Shown: positions 39,852 through 49,935 of the stretch, in pieces | How the letters are laid out: every line of letters begins with the position of its first letter | Position numbering within the stretch: position 1 is the stretch's first letter | Made by a program: the position numbers and the translations under genes | The notes under the pieces: model-generated | Told to the model about the DNA's origin: nothing | The model's input: only the letters and a program-made list of their open reading frames with translations | Databases searched by the model: none | DNA from: Pomacea canaliculata | Lineage: Eukaryota; Mollusca; Gastropoda; Architaenioglossa; Ampullariidae | NCBI RefSeq assembly: GCF_003073045.1 | Contig: NC_037596.1 | Location: 7,893,416 to 7,957,415 of the forward strand | DNA length: 64,000 nucleotides | Reading direction: 5' to 3'

Positions 39852-41118
39852 CTGCAGACAAATAAAATTATCTAGATTTCCATACCAAACTTATAAAAGT
39901 CGGCTTGATAAGGGTTGAGAAATTTCCTTGCCTACACATTAAATATACTTCATCAAATGGAGATAACGCGTAAAGGTCGATCACTATACTGAAACCCGAT
40001 TTAAAGAAAAAAGATTCACAACAAGAAATAGCCTAAATCTATAGGGGAAGCTAGGTTGGATGTGTTCGCTGATATTCAAATGTAGATGAAATAATATTTT
40101 ATACATTATTATCATTATTAAAATGTATTACTATTGAAATTCTATAATAACCTGTTTATGAGTAAGAAACTGAAATTTCTTCATTCAGAAAAGTACGCGA
40201 ATCTTCGGTTTGTAGCACGGAAATCAGCACCAGCGCATTGTTTACGTCGCCATCTTTAGTTGCCGGGCAGACTGGGAAAACAGAGTTCTGTTCCCTTGCT
40301 GACGATACCGGTGTAGACGTGTGTGATATTACATCTTCTTCGGCTTTCATCACCAATCCTACATTTTTTTAAATTCAAAATTTTTCCTTACGATGGCATA
40401 CAAAACTGCATAAGTCGGGGACAATGTTGTTCCTAAAAGAGAGGCAGAGGTATCAACATCATTTATGGACTCTCACCATCAATGGATCAGTCCATATAAG
40501 AACGTTAATAATTCTGACCTTTTTTTTTGTTTTAGCACCACATTCCTCCGCGAAGCATAAAACGATTGCGAGAACACACATGCTAATGCATATTGCATAC
40601 ATTTATGGATCATGAATGGTGAATGATAGAGAAAAAGAAAGAGAGAGATTAATAAGAAAACATTATACTAAAGACAGGCACCATGGAAAGAATTAAAAAA
40701 ACCCCACAAAGTCTAAATAAAAGGTTTTTATTATTATTATTTAAAGAATCGTGCGATTCCTTTTTCGCCACTACATTCTTACAGCTATTCGCCAAATACC
40801 CAGCACCAAAAAACCACCAGTACGCTCGCATGTATGAAGACAATAATCAAACCGCATCATGGACTACACAGGCTCACACAACTAACGGACAATGGCAGCT
40901 AATATGGAAAACTGCAGGGTATATTACCAGAATTGTAATATTTTTAAAACAACAAATTTGTTTATAAACGTTTTTCTAAACTAGGGTCATTTGGTGAATC
41001 AGCATAAACCAACGTATTGATCTCAGATAGGTATATACCAGACATTATCCAACGAAGCACCATGATGTAAGATTTACACGCTTCATTGAGATTCATACAC
41101 GATGACGTCATGATGGTA
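39852..41118. promoter_or_regulatory. 5' flank of the J-domain gene; no other gene seen
   Basis: The spliced 5' UTR of the minus-strand J-domain gene must start in this stretch. A YY1-like element lies at 40246-40256, reading AAAGATGGCGAC on the minus strand, in a locally GC-richer patch (40195-40350) that is the best candidate for the first exon. The rest is AT-rich without coding character. Confidence 0.35.
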
Positions 41119-42005
41119 CAGTGGAACCTCGGTTAGCGAACGCCTCGGATAGCGAATTTTTCGGTTAACGAACAAAAATTTCGCTAAAAATTTGTCTCGG
41201 ATAGCGAACAAAATTTCGGATAACGAACAAAAATTTCGTTAAAAATTTGTCTCCGATAGCGAACAAAATTTCGGATAACGAACAGCCACGTGAACCACAC
41301 GTGACCGACCAGCATGTAATCATTCGCGCTCGAGACACAGTTACGATCAGTCGTTCCTTACTGTGCGCATCCTTCTTATTTAGTGATTTTTTGTGCTTTA
41401 TCTTAATAAGATAATCCTCAATCATGGCTCCAAAAAGATTAAGAGCAATTAATAGTAGTGAGGTAATGACAAGGACGCGGCCAACAAATGAATTGAAAAA
41501 GAAAATGATTTCAAAGTATGAAGGTGGCATGCGTCTGTCTGATATGTGATGTCGTATTACCGAAGAGTTTTACAAAAAAAGGCAGAAGAAGCAGACACTG
41601 GACAAGTTTTTTTCTTCAACCTCAAAGCTACAGAAAAGGGAAGTCTCCCCGATTTTATAATGTCACGTGTGCTCATGGAGGGGGGATTCAAAGCAGTAAT
41701 TCCACCCCTTCCTCCCCACACCTGTTTCCAACCACGCCGTCAAAACGGCAAGTTTTCTGTTTAAATGCTTTCGTTAATGTTTTTATGTTTATTTAACTCC
41801 ATTTATATTGCATTATAACTGTTCTCATTAAAACAAATACCTATATAGCCTGTAACTTTCAAATATTAGCGAGTCAACAGGGGCTGGGAACCAATTAAAT
41901 CTATTTCCTTTATTTCTTATGGAAAAAATTGTTTCGGATAACGAACATTTCGGTTAACGAACAGCTTTCCAGAACGGATTAAGTTCGTTAACCGAGGTTC
42001 CACTG
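41119..42005 (+). mobile_element. pogo/Tigger-like DNA transposon, internally deleted
   Basis: Terminal inverted repeats start CAGTGGAACCTCGGTTA at both ends, continuing for about 24 bases with one mismatch, and are flanked by TA on each side (41117-41118 and 42006-42007), the Tc1/mariner target. Subterminal DNA on the left has a tandem duplication of CGGATAGCGAA / CGGATAACGAA motifs, likely transposase binding sites. At 41424 a frame begins MAPKRLRAINSSEVMTRTRP and runs KKKMISKYEGGMRLSDM, resembling the N-terminal DNA-binding part of pogo-class transposases. The DDE domain is absent, so this 887-base copy is non-autonomous. Confidence 0.85.
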
Positions 42006-42768
42006 TACTTTCATTTGCTGCTCAGCCTCTTGTCTTACGTGCACTTGAAGGTTAAGAATTTTAAAGCCGTTTGTATAGGGCAAAGTGCCTATGCATCAAA
42101 CCCCACAAGGGCCATAAAATCCCATTGCGTCAGCAAATGTATTGTTGGGAAGGTGCTCACAAACAAGTTTGAACTCGGCTTAGTTTTGAAGTTTCAATGC
42201 TTTCCTTAAAATCACTGATTTTTTCTAAAATTCACACACAACTTGGCCAAACTGACTCAAACGTCCGAAGACACTGGTCAGTTAAGCGTCATGAATAACA
42301 GTACAGCTTTTGCACGTCAGGTTAACACTTTTAGGGACTCCATAGTTTACTCGCTTTTCAAAGGTTTTCTTACACTTTTGTTTTCCCAAAAATTAGTTTC
42401 TACGAAAAACGAAGTTATAGACTTAGTTATTAACTTACAGTAATTTTTTTTAAAGACTATTAGCAGAGGGCAAAGTTTGGATGAATTTCCGTCACTTGAA
42501 CTCGACACATGCAGAATTTGTTCCAGTGGACTGTGCAACTTCAATGATCTGTTTAAAATCACCAGTAAAGAAGCAATGCAGATTGAATTTTACTCAGAGA
42601 TTGAGTCGAGACAAACAGACGGAGAAAGGTGACACGTTTGTGAACGTCGTATTGTTGTCATCCAGTTTTGTTGTTGATACCAAAGGCAATGGCCACCTTG
42701 TGAATCGTTATTAGTTCCTTCCACTGCAGCTTAGAACGAAAACTACTTTCACTACAACGAGCCAGAAA

Positions 42769-42898
42769 TCAAAGCTGCGCTGCCATGATGTCCAAATACC
42801 AGACAATGTCTGGCCCCTGTTGCTGTGCCTGGTAGGTCAGGTGCTGGTCTATACCGCGGATGGAGCCATGGCGAGATCCACGAAGCTGGGGGCAGGAA
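42769..42898 (-). other. Candidate terminal coding exon of an unrecognised gene
   Basis: A 3' splice site (TTCGTGTTACAG) ends at 42899. The following phase-2 frame is open to a stop at 42769 and reads SCPQLRGSRHGSIRGIDQHL then TYQAQQQGPDIVWYLDIMAA. GC content and third-position use look coding, unlike the AT-rich flanks. It lies 560 bases downstream of the stop of the first eight-cysteine paralogue on the same strand and could be an alternative 3' end, a gene remnant or a chance frame. No homologue recognised. Confidence 0.3.
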
Positions 42899-43459
42899 CT
42901 GTAACACGAAACAACGCCAAAGTCATCTACTGAATAAAATTCGTGGGCAACAGGTAGACTTGTTGCAAGCAAAGGTAGTCACCTAGCTCCCCCATCTGTC
43001 TCGAACGCGTGAGCGCGCGCACACACATGCGCCTGCATCCACACTTGGACAACTTGATACACGCATGCAGGAGAGTTCGCATTAACCCTTCTCATTAATA
43101 AAAGAACAATTAAATTAAGAGAGGTAAAATGAACGATGTAACCCGAGGACGATAAACAAAGGTAAGACCTTAAGTCTAGAATCTCTTTTCCCTATTACAC
43201 CCACCCGTGCACACATAACACTGATGCACATTCATTCACTCACCCACTATAGATATGTTTATGATATTTATCTCTATCCTCTATATCTGTTTTCTGCTTG
43301 TCTATCCTCTATCGAAAATTCCAAGTCACAGTCGGTTTACGCAAATTAGATACAAAAGCGAGGTTCACAAATCATGTCAGAATAGCAAAAAATGCCGGGT
43401 CAAATACCAGAAAAGTGTAAAAAATTACGTATCAGATCATAAAAAATGCTAGTTTAGAA

Positions 43460-43802
43460 TTAGAACAGCATACGAAACTGTGGCTCACCGTGTCCAGGGC
43501 AGCACATTCGAAAAGGAACGAGGCCGGCCTTCATCTCCTGGCAACGATAAGGCATCAGCTGCCGCCGCGTGTCCGCGATGCTCTCCGCTCCTTCCGCCGT
43601 CATCAGTCCCCCTTCCGCCCTCATCATCACCATAGGCAGCACCTGCTTACACTGGGCTAGGGGGTCAGGGGGTGGCTCCTGAACTGGAGCTGGGCCTTCC
43701 GTGGCCGAGGGTGATGCTGTCGAATCCAAGGGTTGTGCGTCGGTTATGCCGCTTTGTTGAATGCTGGGGCTCGCACTGGCAGAAGCAGAAGAAGAAGCAG
43801 AG

Positions 43803-43839
<37 letters not shown>

Positions 43840-46800
43840 CAGAACCAGAGCCAGAGCCGGAACCAGAGCCAGAGACCGATTTACCTTTTCCCTTCATCAT
43901 GCTCATCATGGCCATGGCGGCCATCATGCCTCCTGTTCCTCCTCCGCCATTTCCACCACCCATCATCATCATCATCGCCATGGGGTCGAAGCCACCTCCA
44001 CCACCCTTTACCATTCCCATCATAATTTTCTTCATCACTGTCGAAGAAAGGCAGGTCTCCAGCAGGTGGCGCATGGATGGTGGGGTCATCATGGTCATCA
44101 AAGACTGGCTTTGACCGTTTATTCCACTCAATGTCTGGCCGATCTGGCGGCACACCTGTTCAGATTGCGGCGACGAGCAGCCTAAGGCCAGCCCTATGCT
44201 CTTGCTGCCTGGCGGGAGATACATGGTCGGATCCACGCAGCCGTGTGCCTCGTAGTATGGCAGCATCCCCATGTCCCTCGCCAGCTTCATCGTCGTGCTG
44301 TGGATCTGAGGCGGCAGGACCATCTCTGCCACCGGCGGTCCGTGGCTACGACCAAAATGATGGCTGGAGCTCGGGATCATGCTAGAACTATGCAGGCTGG
44401 GGCTTTGCATCATGCTGGTATGATAATGGCCGGCGCTTGGCGCCATGCTGGCAGAATGATGGTTAGGGCTTTGCGCTTGGCTGTGGCTTTGATGGCCAGG
44501 TATGGATCCACCACCCGTATTATGCTCCCACCCTGTAAAAGACGCCGGCGCGGGGGGCATCTGATGTCCCCATCTGGACCTATCCATCAACAGTGGCGCC
44601 ATGTTGGAAAAAGGGGGTTGTGGAGGAAGCGGTACTGGACGATTGGTTGGTTTGCTATTTTCTAAGGTAGCATCCATATTCAGGTGGGGACTTCCAGAAT
44701 CACGTAGCAGAAAAGTGGCTGGCTGTGCGTGACTTGTCGGCAAACTGTCCAACGGACCACCACTTCCGGTCGTGATAGAGGCTGCTGGAGATCCGTGAGG
44801 AGAAGGCATAAGGTACACTGTTCGTTGCATCATCTGACTGGGACTCGGGGGTAGAGGAACGCCACCTTGAAAAGGAGAAGAAAGTTCGAATGTGGGTTGA
44901 GGAGGATGCCCTTGATGAATGATAATTGGAGGCGGTGGTGGTTGCCTCTGGATCATCTGGGAAACGGAAACTGCTGTTTTGAACCCTGCGACAGTTGCAG
45001 GAAACCTGGAGGGACATTGGAAACCTGAGGAAGGTGGACGATGTCCAAGGGCTGAGGGGCAACAGATTTTGTCTGAATCGACTCTGGTACCTGGTGAACA
45101 ATTTTGGATGCTTGAGAAGGCTGATCCAACACCCGCGAAGATGGGGCCTGTATAAAGATTACCTTAGGCATGGGGGCGGGGGGATCCTGGTGGAGTACCT
45201 GGAAAGTAGGTTGCGGTGGCGGGGCATTTGGCTTCGTCCCAGAAAACTGTTGTATTAATTGAGGAGCACTTGGGTGAGGGTGCGCTATAACAGGCAAAGA
45301 AGGAGGTTGATGGATACTTTGATGAAGCTGCGGTTGCTGTTTATTCACAACTGGCGGTGGATCCGGCACAATGGCAGGTGGCAAAGGAGGAAGGGAGTTA
45401 ACAGGAGGGGTATGGTGATGTGTGTTAGGAGGAGGAAGAGGATGCTGTAGCGCACCGGAAGGATTCGCAGAAGGATGAATGATGATTATAGCTTGACGTC
45501 CCTGTTGAGAGCTACCAGAAAGTAACTCTCTCAAAGCTGCTGGATCTCGAATGATAATCGGCTGAAAGGGAGCATGCTGACTGGCTGCTGGGAGTCTACG
45601 AGGCTGCTGATTGGCTGCTGACATTGCTCCAGGCTGCTGATTGGGTGCTGAGATTGCTCCAGGCTGCTGACTGGGTGCTGAGATTGCGCCAGGGTGCTGA
45701 TTGGCTGCTGAGATTGCGCCAGGCTGCTGATTGGGTGCTGAGATTGCGCCAGGCTGTTGATTGGCTGCTGAGGCTGCGCCTGGATGCTGTCCTACACTCG
45801 GTGACTCCGGCGCAGGCTTAACGGGGAGGAGGCGGACTTGCGGACTACTCGCTTGTGACCTCGCAGCGACAGACACAGCTGCTCGATGTTCTTGGGGGAT
45901 AAAATCCACAACGCCCCCTTCAGTTGTTAACAGTTTCTGAGGCGTCACTATATGCTGAGGTTGTAGCTGTTGTTGCCCCTGTGGTTGATGCTGTTGTTGC
46001 TGCTGTGTCGGCTTCGGCAGTTGGAGCAGTATCTGTTGCTGCTGCTGTGTTGGAGGCGGTTGTTGTGACTGTTGTTGCACTGGAGGCTCTTGTAAGAGCA
46101 CTATCTGTTGTTGCTTTTGCGGTTGCAGTATCACAAAATGTTGTTGTTGTTGTTTCAAGGCTGCTACTGGCTGTGGGGGGAGTGGCGGTGCTTTCGGTTG
46201 CTGCTCTTGAAGCTGTTGCCTGATAGCCAGCTCCTGTTGCCGCAGCAACAGCTGCTGTCGTTGGAGATCCTGCAGCTTCTGCAGCTGCTGTAGTTGCCGC
46301 TGTCGCTGGTGGAGGACCGTTGCGTGCTGTATCGGTTGATTTGGCTCATGGGGACCTACCGAACCCTGAGTGCCTGGTTGCGCAGGCTTTTGGTCGGCGG
46401 TTAAACGCTGCATCTCGTCCCAGACTGCAGCAGGAATCGTGCCAACTGCACGCATAATGAATGACACACGTGGGTGAAAATGACAGAAATATAATGACAC
46501 TAAAACGCACACTCTCTTATCCGTCCACACACACGCATAAAACAAAAGATACACACTCATATACACAGACCAACACAGACGACACAGGTGTGGGACGAGA
46601 TGAAGACGTGACAGGATACATGTGCAAGCACTGACAGACATTTACATTTGGCCTCGCTTGCTCTCTAGCGGATGTCAGAATTACCTTTGTGTATATCACT
46701 AGAAAAATTTCACATGTGAAGACCAAAGGTTTCTCTGACTTTGAAATCCCTTTCTTGACTACATACATGCATACGTAGATTACACGAAGACAATCCACCC

Positions 46801-48632
46801 TTCCTTGTGACAATGATCATCACAAAAACAACAAAACTTCATAAATAAGCAGCAAATCACAACAAGCAGAAACAACAACTGGCAACAACTACAGCTAACT
46901 ACAAAAAAAAAATCAGTTTAAACCAATCTCACCTTGTGCGCACACCTGTCTACCTGAAACAAGACAACAGAAATATTGAAATGAAGGTGAATTTTCAGAG
47001 AACAGGACACAAGTCATTGGAACAAAGTCTTTCTACATTTCACCAAATGACAGGCTACTACGTTTGCTGACCTTGTCTAGGGATGACAGGATGTGTAAAC
47101 AGGATTTTTTGGACAAGATGTTCTAGAGATATTTTTGGAACAATTGCGTCATTGTTCCTTTCTCTACCGATGCGATCTATAAAAGCTGTCATTAGTCTCT
47201 TGAAAGAAGACGTGAGCCGGCGACGATGAATTTATAAAATTTAATAAAAGTAAGAGACACCTGAAATCTTTTGTGCATTGGCGGTCCAGCTGCTCAACCT
47301 CAGAGGAAGTGTGTGTGTGTGTGATGTTGTAGGTACATACATGATTATTTTTGATGTAAGTTTGTTGTTTTATATTATATATAATTTTCACTTGCCTTCT
47401 TTTTTCATTGCTAATATTTTTCGTGTTGACATCTTTTAACGCTGTACCTTGCAACGAACTTTATTCTTACTTTTATTTCTAACTTTTACTTTGTAACTAG
47501 AGCATTTTCCCATGTTCCAATTGCTCACTGGGACAAATAAAGTTGATCATTGTCCTTGTCATTGGATTTTAGAAATAAATCCTTTAGAAATGTGTGGATA
47601 CATTTTTGGACATCCCAATAATTATTTTTAACACAGTCAATAAACGCATTAACAATTTTAAGTATTATTCATTCAAGCAACTTTTATTCTTAAAACATTC
47701 TGTAATAAATGCATGATTAAATAATAAAGTAAATAAACAGGACAAAAAGAAAGAAGGGGGTAAACAGTGACAGATGGCTACAAAAAAGGGAAGGGGTTTA
47801 ATAAAACAACATCAGTGAAAAAAGTCGTTAAATAAAAATTGAATATTAGTGAAAGAAAACCATAGAAATTCATACACATTGTTCTCGGCTTTATCCTTTA
47901 AGTTACACGCTGTAAGACTTTCTGTGAGAGACAGAATGAAACCGTGGCTCATTAATAATTAACCATTCTTAAGAAGGAAGATGTTAACAAGATAGAAAGA
48001 GCCGAGGAAAGATTGAGTGGTAAGAACTTGCCAAGGGTTAAAGGTGAACCTTTCTCTGTCCTGTACGCCTGTCTGCTTAACTGCGCATCTACATTTGCTT
48101 ACAGAGGAAAAATCTGTGTATGTAGGTTTATTATTCTTATTTTGTTTTGATTTATAAACTTAAAATATTACGTGTCATATCAGATTACCACTTTTACATG
48201 AAAGAAAACAGACTGGGACAGGCATAAACTTCGGGAATTATGAATCTACTGTTCTTTTAAAAAATGTTATCAAATTTATTTGTGGCGAATGCCAACGAGT
48301 TCCCGCACGCTAGCAGACAAGCGTAAATATATATATATATATTCTTTTTATATTTTTTTTTTCTCTCTCTCACACAATTATACGCACATGTACACATGCA
48401 CTTTACATGCAGGCATATTCACGCACATACACACATATTACAGGGATAGAAAGGGGAGGGAGACAAAGAAAGGGAGAGTGAGATACAGAAAGGGGGAAGA
48501 AGAAAAGGAGGAGAAAAAGAAGAAACATAGCTTTACAAATAATGACTGCGGGAAAATGTTCTGACCTGTCTGGTCGACAGTAAGCACAAGAGCTGCAGCA
48601 AGCAAAGCAAGTCGACCGAAACGCGCCGCCAT
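43460..48632 (-). CDS. Secreted low-complexity protein with eight-cysteine C-terminal module (paralogue A)
   Basis: Unrecognised secreted protein. Exon 1 (48632-48566, 67 nt) encodes signal peptide MAARFGRLALLAAALVLTVD and ends in phase 1 at CAG|GTCAGA. A possible 21-nt exon follows at 46953-46933. The large exon runs 46445-43460. In order it has a Gln-rich region (about 46330-45950), seven 10-residue repeats of the form QQPGAISAPN (45790-45599), Pro/His/Ser-rich DNA, then from about 44305 a C-terminal module with cysteines in HGCVDP, GCSSPQ, QVCRQ, TCLSS, QCKQV, RCQEM and MCCPGHGE. A Met/Gly-rich patch and a (SG)n run are inserted between cysteines four and five. One base appears missing from an AAAA near 44970. 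With it and the 21-nt exon the total is 3075 nt, about 1024 residues. The module is shared with the gene at 56443-61222. Low-complexity secreted proteins of this type include extracellular matrix, shell or adhesive proteins, which is inference only. Confidence 0.8.
43790..43880. repeat. GGCTCT/AGAGCC hexanucleotide repeat inside paralogue A
   Basis: About 14 units of AGAGCC-type hexamers encode the Ser-Gly run of paralogue A on the minus strand. Length is likely polymorphic. The plus-strand open frames with Arg-Ala or Pro-Glu runs here are shadows. Confidence 0.85.
45599..45795. repeat. 30-bp tandem repeat encoding a 10-residue motif in paralogue A
   Basis: Six to seven units of GCTGCTGATTGGGTGCTGAG plus ten bases occur in frame and encode NQQPGAISA(A/P) on the minus strand. 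Units differ at few positions, so the array is young or homogenised. Confidence 0.85.
46933..46953 (-). other. Possible 21-nt microexon of paralogue A
   Basis: Exactly 21 bases lie between a strong acceptor (TTGTTTCAG) and a strong donor (GTGAGA) on the minus strand. Seven codons (GRQVCAQ) fit in phase 1 on both sides, so it can be included or skipped without changing frame. Paralogue B has no match seen. Confidence 0.4.
47490..47560 (+). repeat. Possible LINE 3' tail
   Basis: TTTGTAACTAGAGCATTTTC followed by GGGACAAATAAAGTTGATCA resembles 3' ends of molluscan-type LINEs, and a diverged relative lies at 28990-29060. No coding part is attached. It sits in intron 1 of paralogue A. Confidence 0.3.
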
Positions 48633-48637
48633 GTTAG

Positions 48638-48645
48638 TGACGTCA
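48638..48645. promoter_or_regulatory. Consensus CRE (TGACGTCA) beside the paralogue A start codon
   Basis: A perfect palindromic cAMP-response element lies six bases upstream of the ATG on the minus strand. The ATG context, AACATGGCGGC, also matches a YY1-type element often found at transcription starts. Together they place the core promoter close to the signal-peptide exon, so the 5' UTR may be very short. Confidence 0.5.
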
Positions 48646-49550
48646 GTGGCAGGTGTGAAGGACCGCCGCTTGTCTCTGGATACCTGCGATGATTGTGCCC
48701 GCTACCTCCACAAGCACCGGCGTCGTCCCACGCAGGAAGACAGTTATTTTTAAAACCAGAAGCTTTTGCTCAGTTCTTTACTTCCATCACACCCCAGGAA
48801 GCTCCTGACAGCTGGCTGTCTATGGCGCCTTTCTCCTTCTCGCGTGACATTCTTGTCACGAATGCACGGGTCACTTAATCACTCTCTTTTTCGTGTGGTG
48901 CTTCATCCACACGGCGTCCACATACGCTGTTTGTAACCTGAAAGGTTAGAAACATATATTCGCATTCACTCCGGCAATTTCATGAATCGTTAGCCAGTGT
49001 TTCACATAAAAAACCCCACTTACCTCTGTGGAAAATTGACGTTGATATCCTACTTGTTCTATACATTTTCAAGTTAATTCCTCGGGTTATGTTCTCTTCT
49101 ACACCTTTTTTTTAATTTTGTAATTTTTTTCCATATTTTTTCATAAAATGTACATGCCGCTTGAAACTTGCAGACGCATTTATACAACGATTGTTCTGTC
49201 ATCAATTTGTCTAAAAGAACAAACAAAGGAAAAATAAACAAACAAACGAACAAACCCTAACAAACAACAAAAATATTAAAAAACACAACAAAATAAAACA
49301 TAAAAGCAAAAAAAAAACAAAAACAAAATAAAAATAAAAATAAAATAAAATAAAACCCTTTTGTTAATGACGTGTTGCTATAGTAGCGAGGCTGCTAACA
49401 TCGCGATACAGAAAATCAGCTTTCGAAATCCTCAGTTTGAATTTATGATGATTTCTGAGGCTTGTACCCTGAAAAGATTTTGATATATCAGTGTTATAAT
49501 AAATGTGATTTTTGAAAATAAAATTGCGTTCATACTAGTTGTTACAGATC
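48646..49550. other. No gene seen; upstream of paralogue A
   Basis: The part near 48646-48900 is GC-richer and is probably promoter DNA of paralogue A. From 49080 to 49370 it is AT-rich with A/C low complexity. No coding frame is supported. Confidence 0.35.
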
Positions 49551-49793
49551 TCACAAACATATTGATGTGTCATCAGGGATGTGTGAGTCCACCCAGTTCT
49601 GATCCATGCGCTGTTTATCACTGGAGGGAAGCCAGTCACCTGGAAGAGGGGCTTGGGGAGGACGCAACTTGAAACGCAATGAGTCATGACTGCTGAGATT
49701 GGATGCCCTTGTCCACATCAAATTAACCTGGCACCAGTTTTCGTTTTCATTTCCAGAGGAGTCAAGGGTTTTAAGTGGTCTGCCTGACCTCAT
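49551..49793 (-). CDS. Hypothetical small ORF, 80 codons
   Basis: An ATG-to-stop frame in a locally GC-richer patch reads MRSGRPLKTLDSSGNENENW and ends NWVDSHIPDDTSICL. The start context (AAAATGA) is acceptable and composition is protein-like, with no signal peptide or known domain. It lies on the same strand about 0.9 kb upstream of paralogue A and just downstream of a regular 34-bp repeat. It may be a small gene, an exon or a chance frame. Confidence 0.3.
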   Translation of the reverse strand: MRSGRPLKTLDSSGNENENWCQVNLMWTRASNLSSHDSLRFKLRPPQAPLPGDWLPSSDKQRMDQNWVDSHIPDDTSICL

Positions 49794-49800
49794 TTTATTT

Positions 49801-49935
49801 TTCCTGCATTCTGATACTGTTCACTAAGTTGTTCTTTCTGCATTCTGATACTGGTTCTTCGTTAACTCTTACAACATTCTGATACTGTTTCTTTATTTGT
49901 TCCTCTTTCATTCTGATACCATCTTTTCATTGAGA
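49801..49935. repeat. Four-copy repeat with exact 34-bp period
   Basis: The core CATTCTGATAC begins at 49807, 49841, 49875 and 49909, an exact 34-base period, while the sequence between cores has drifted. Only the core is conserved across the units. Confidence 0.75.

Noticed and set aside
40156-40356. 66-codon minus-strand frame upstream of the J-domain gene
   Set aside because: It coincides with the likely promoter or 5' UTR of that gene and has no domain or similarity I recognise.
43672-44185. Plus-strand frames with Arg-Ala, Pro-Glu or Ser-Gln runs
   Set aside because: They are the reverse complement of the Ser-Gly-encoding repeat in paralogue A. The minus strand has the signal peptide, splice sites and a conserved paralogue.
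45624-46293. Plus-strand Leu/Trp- and Val/Ala-rich frames
   Set aside because: They are shadows of the Gln-rich and NQQPGAISA repeat coding on the minus strand; the periodicity comes from the DNA repeat.
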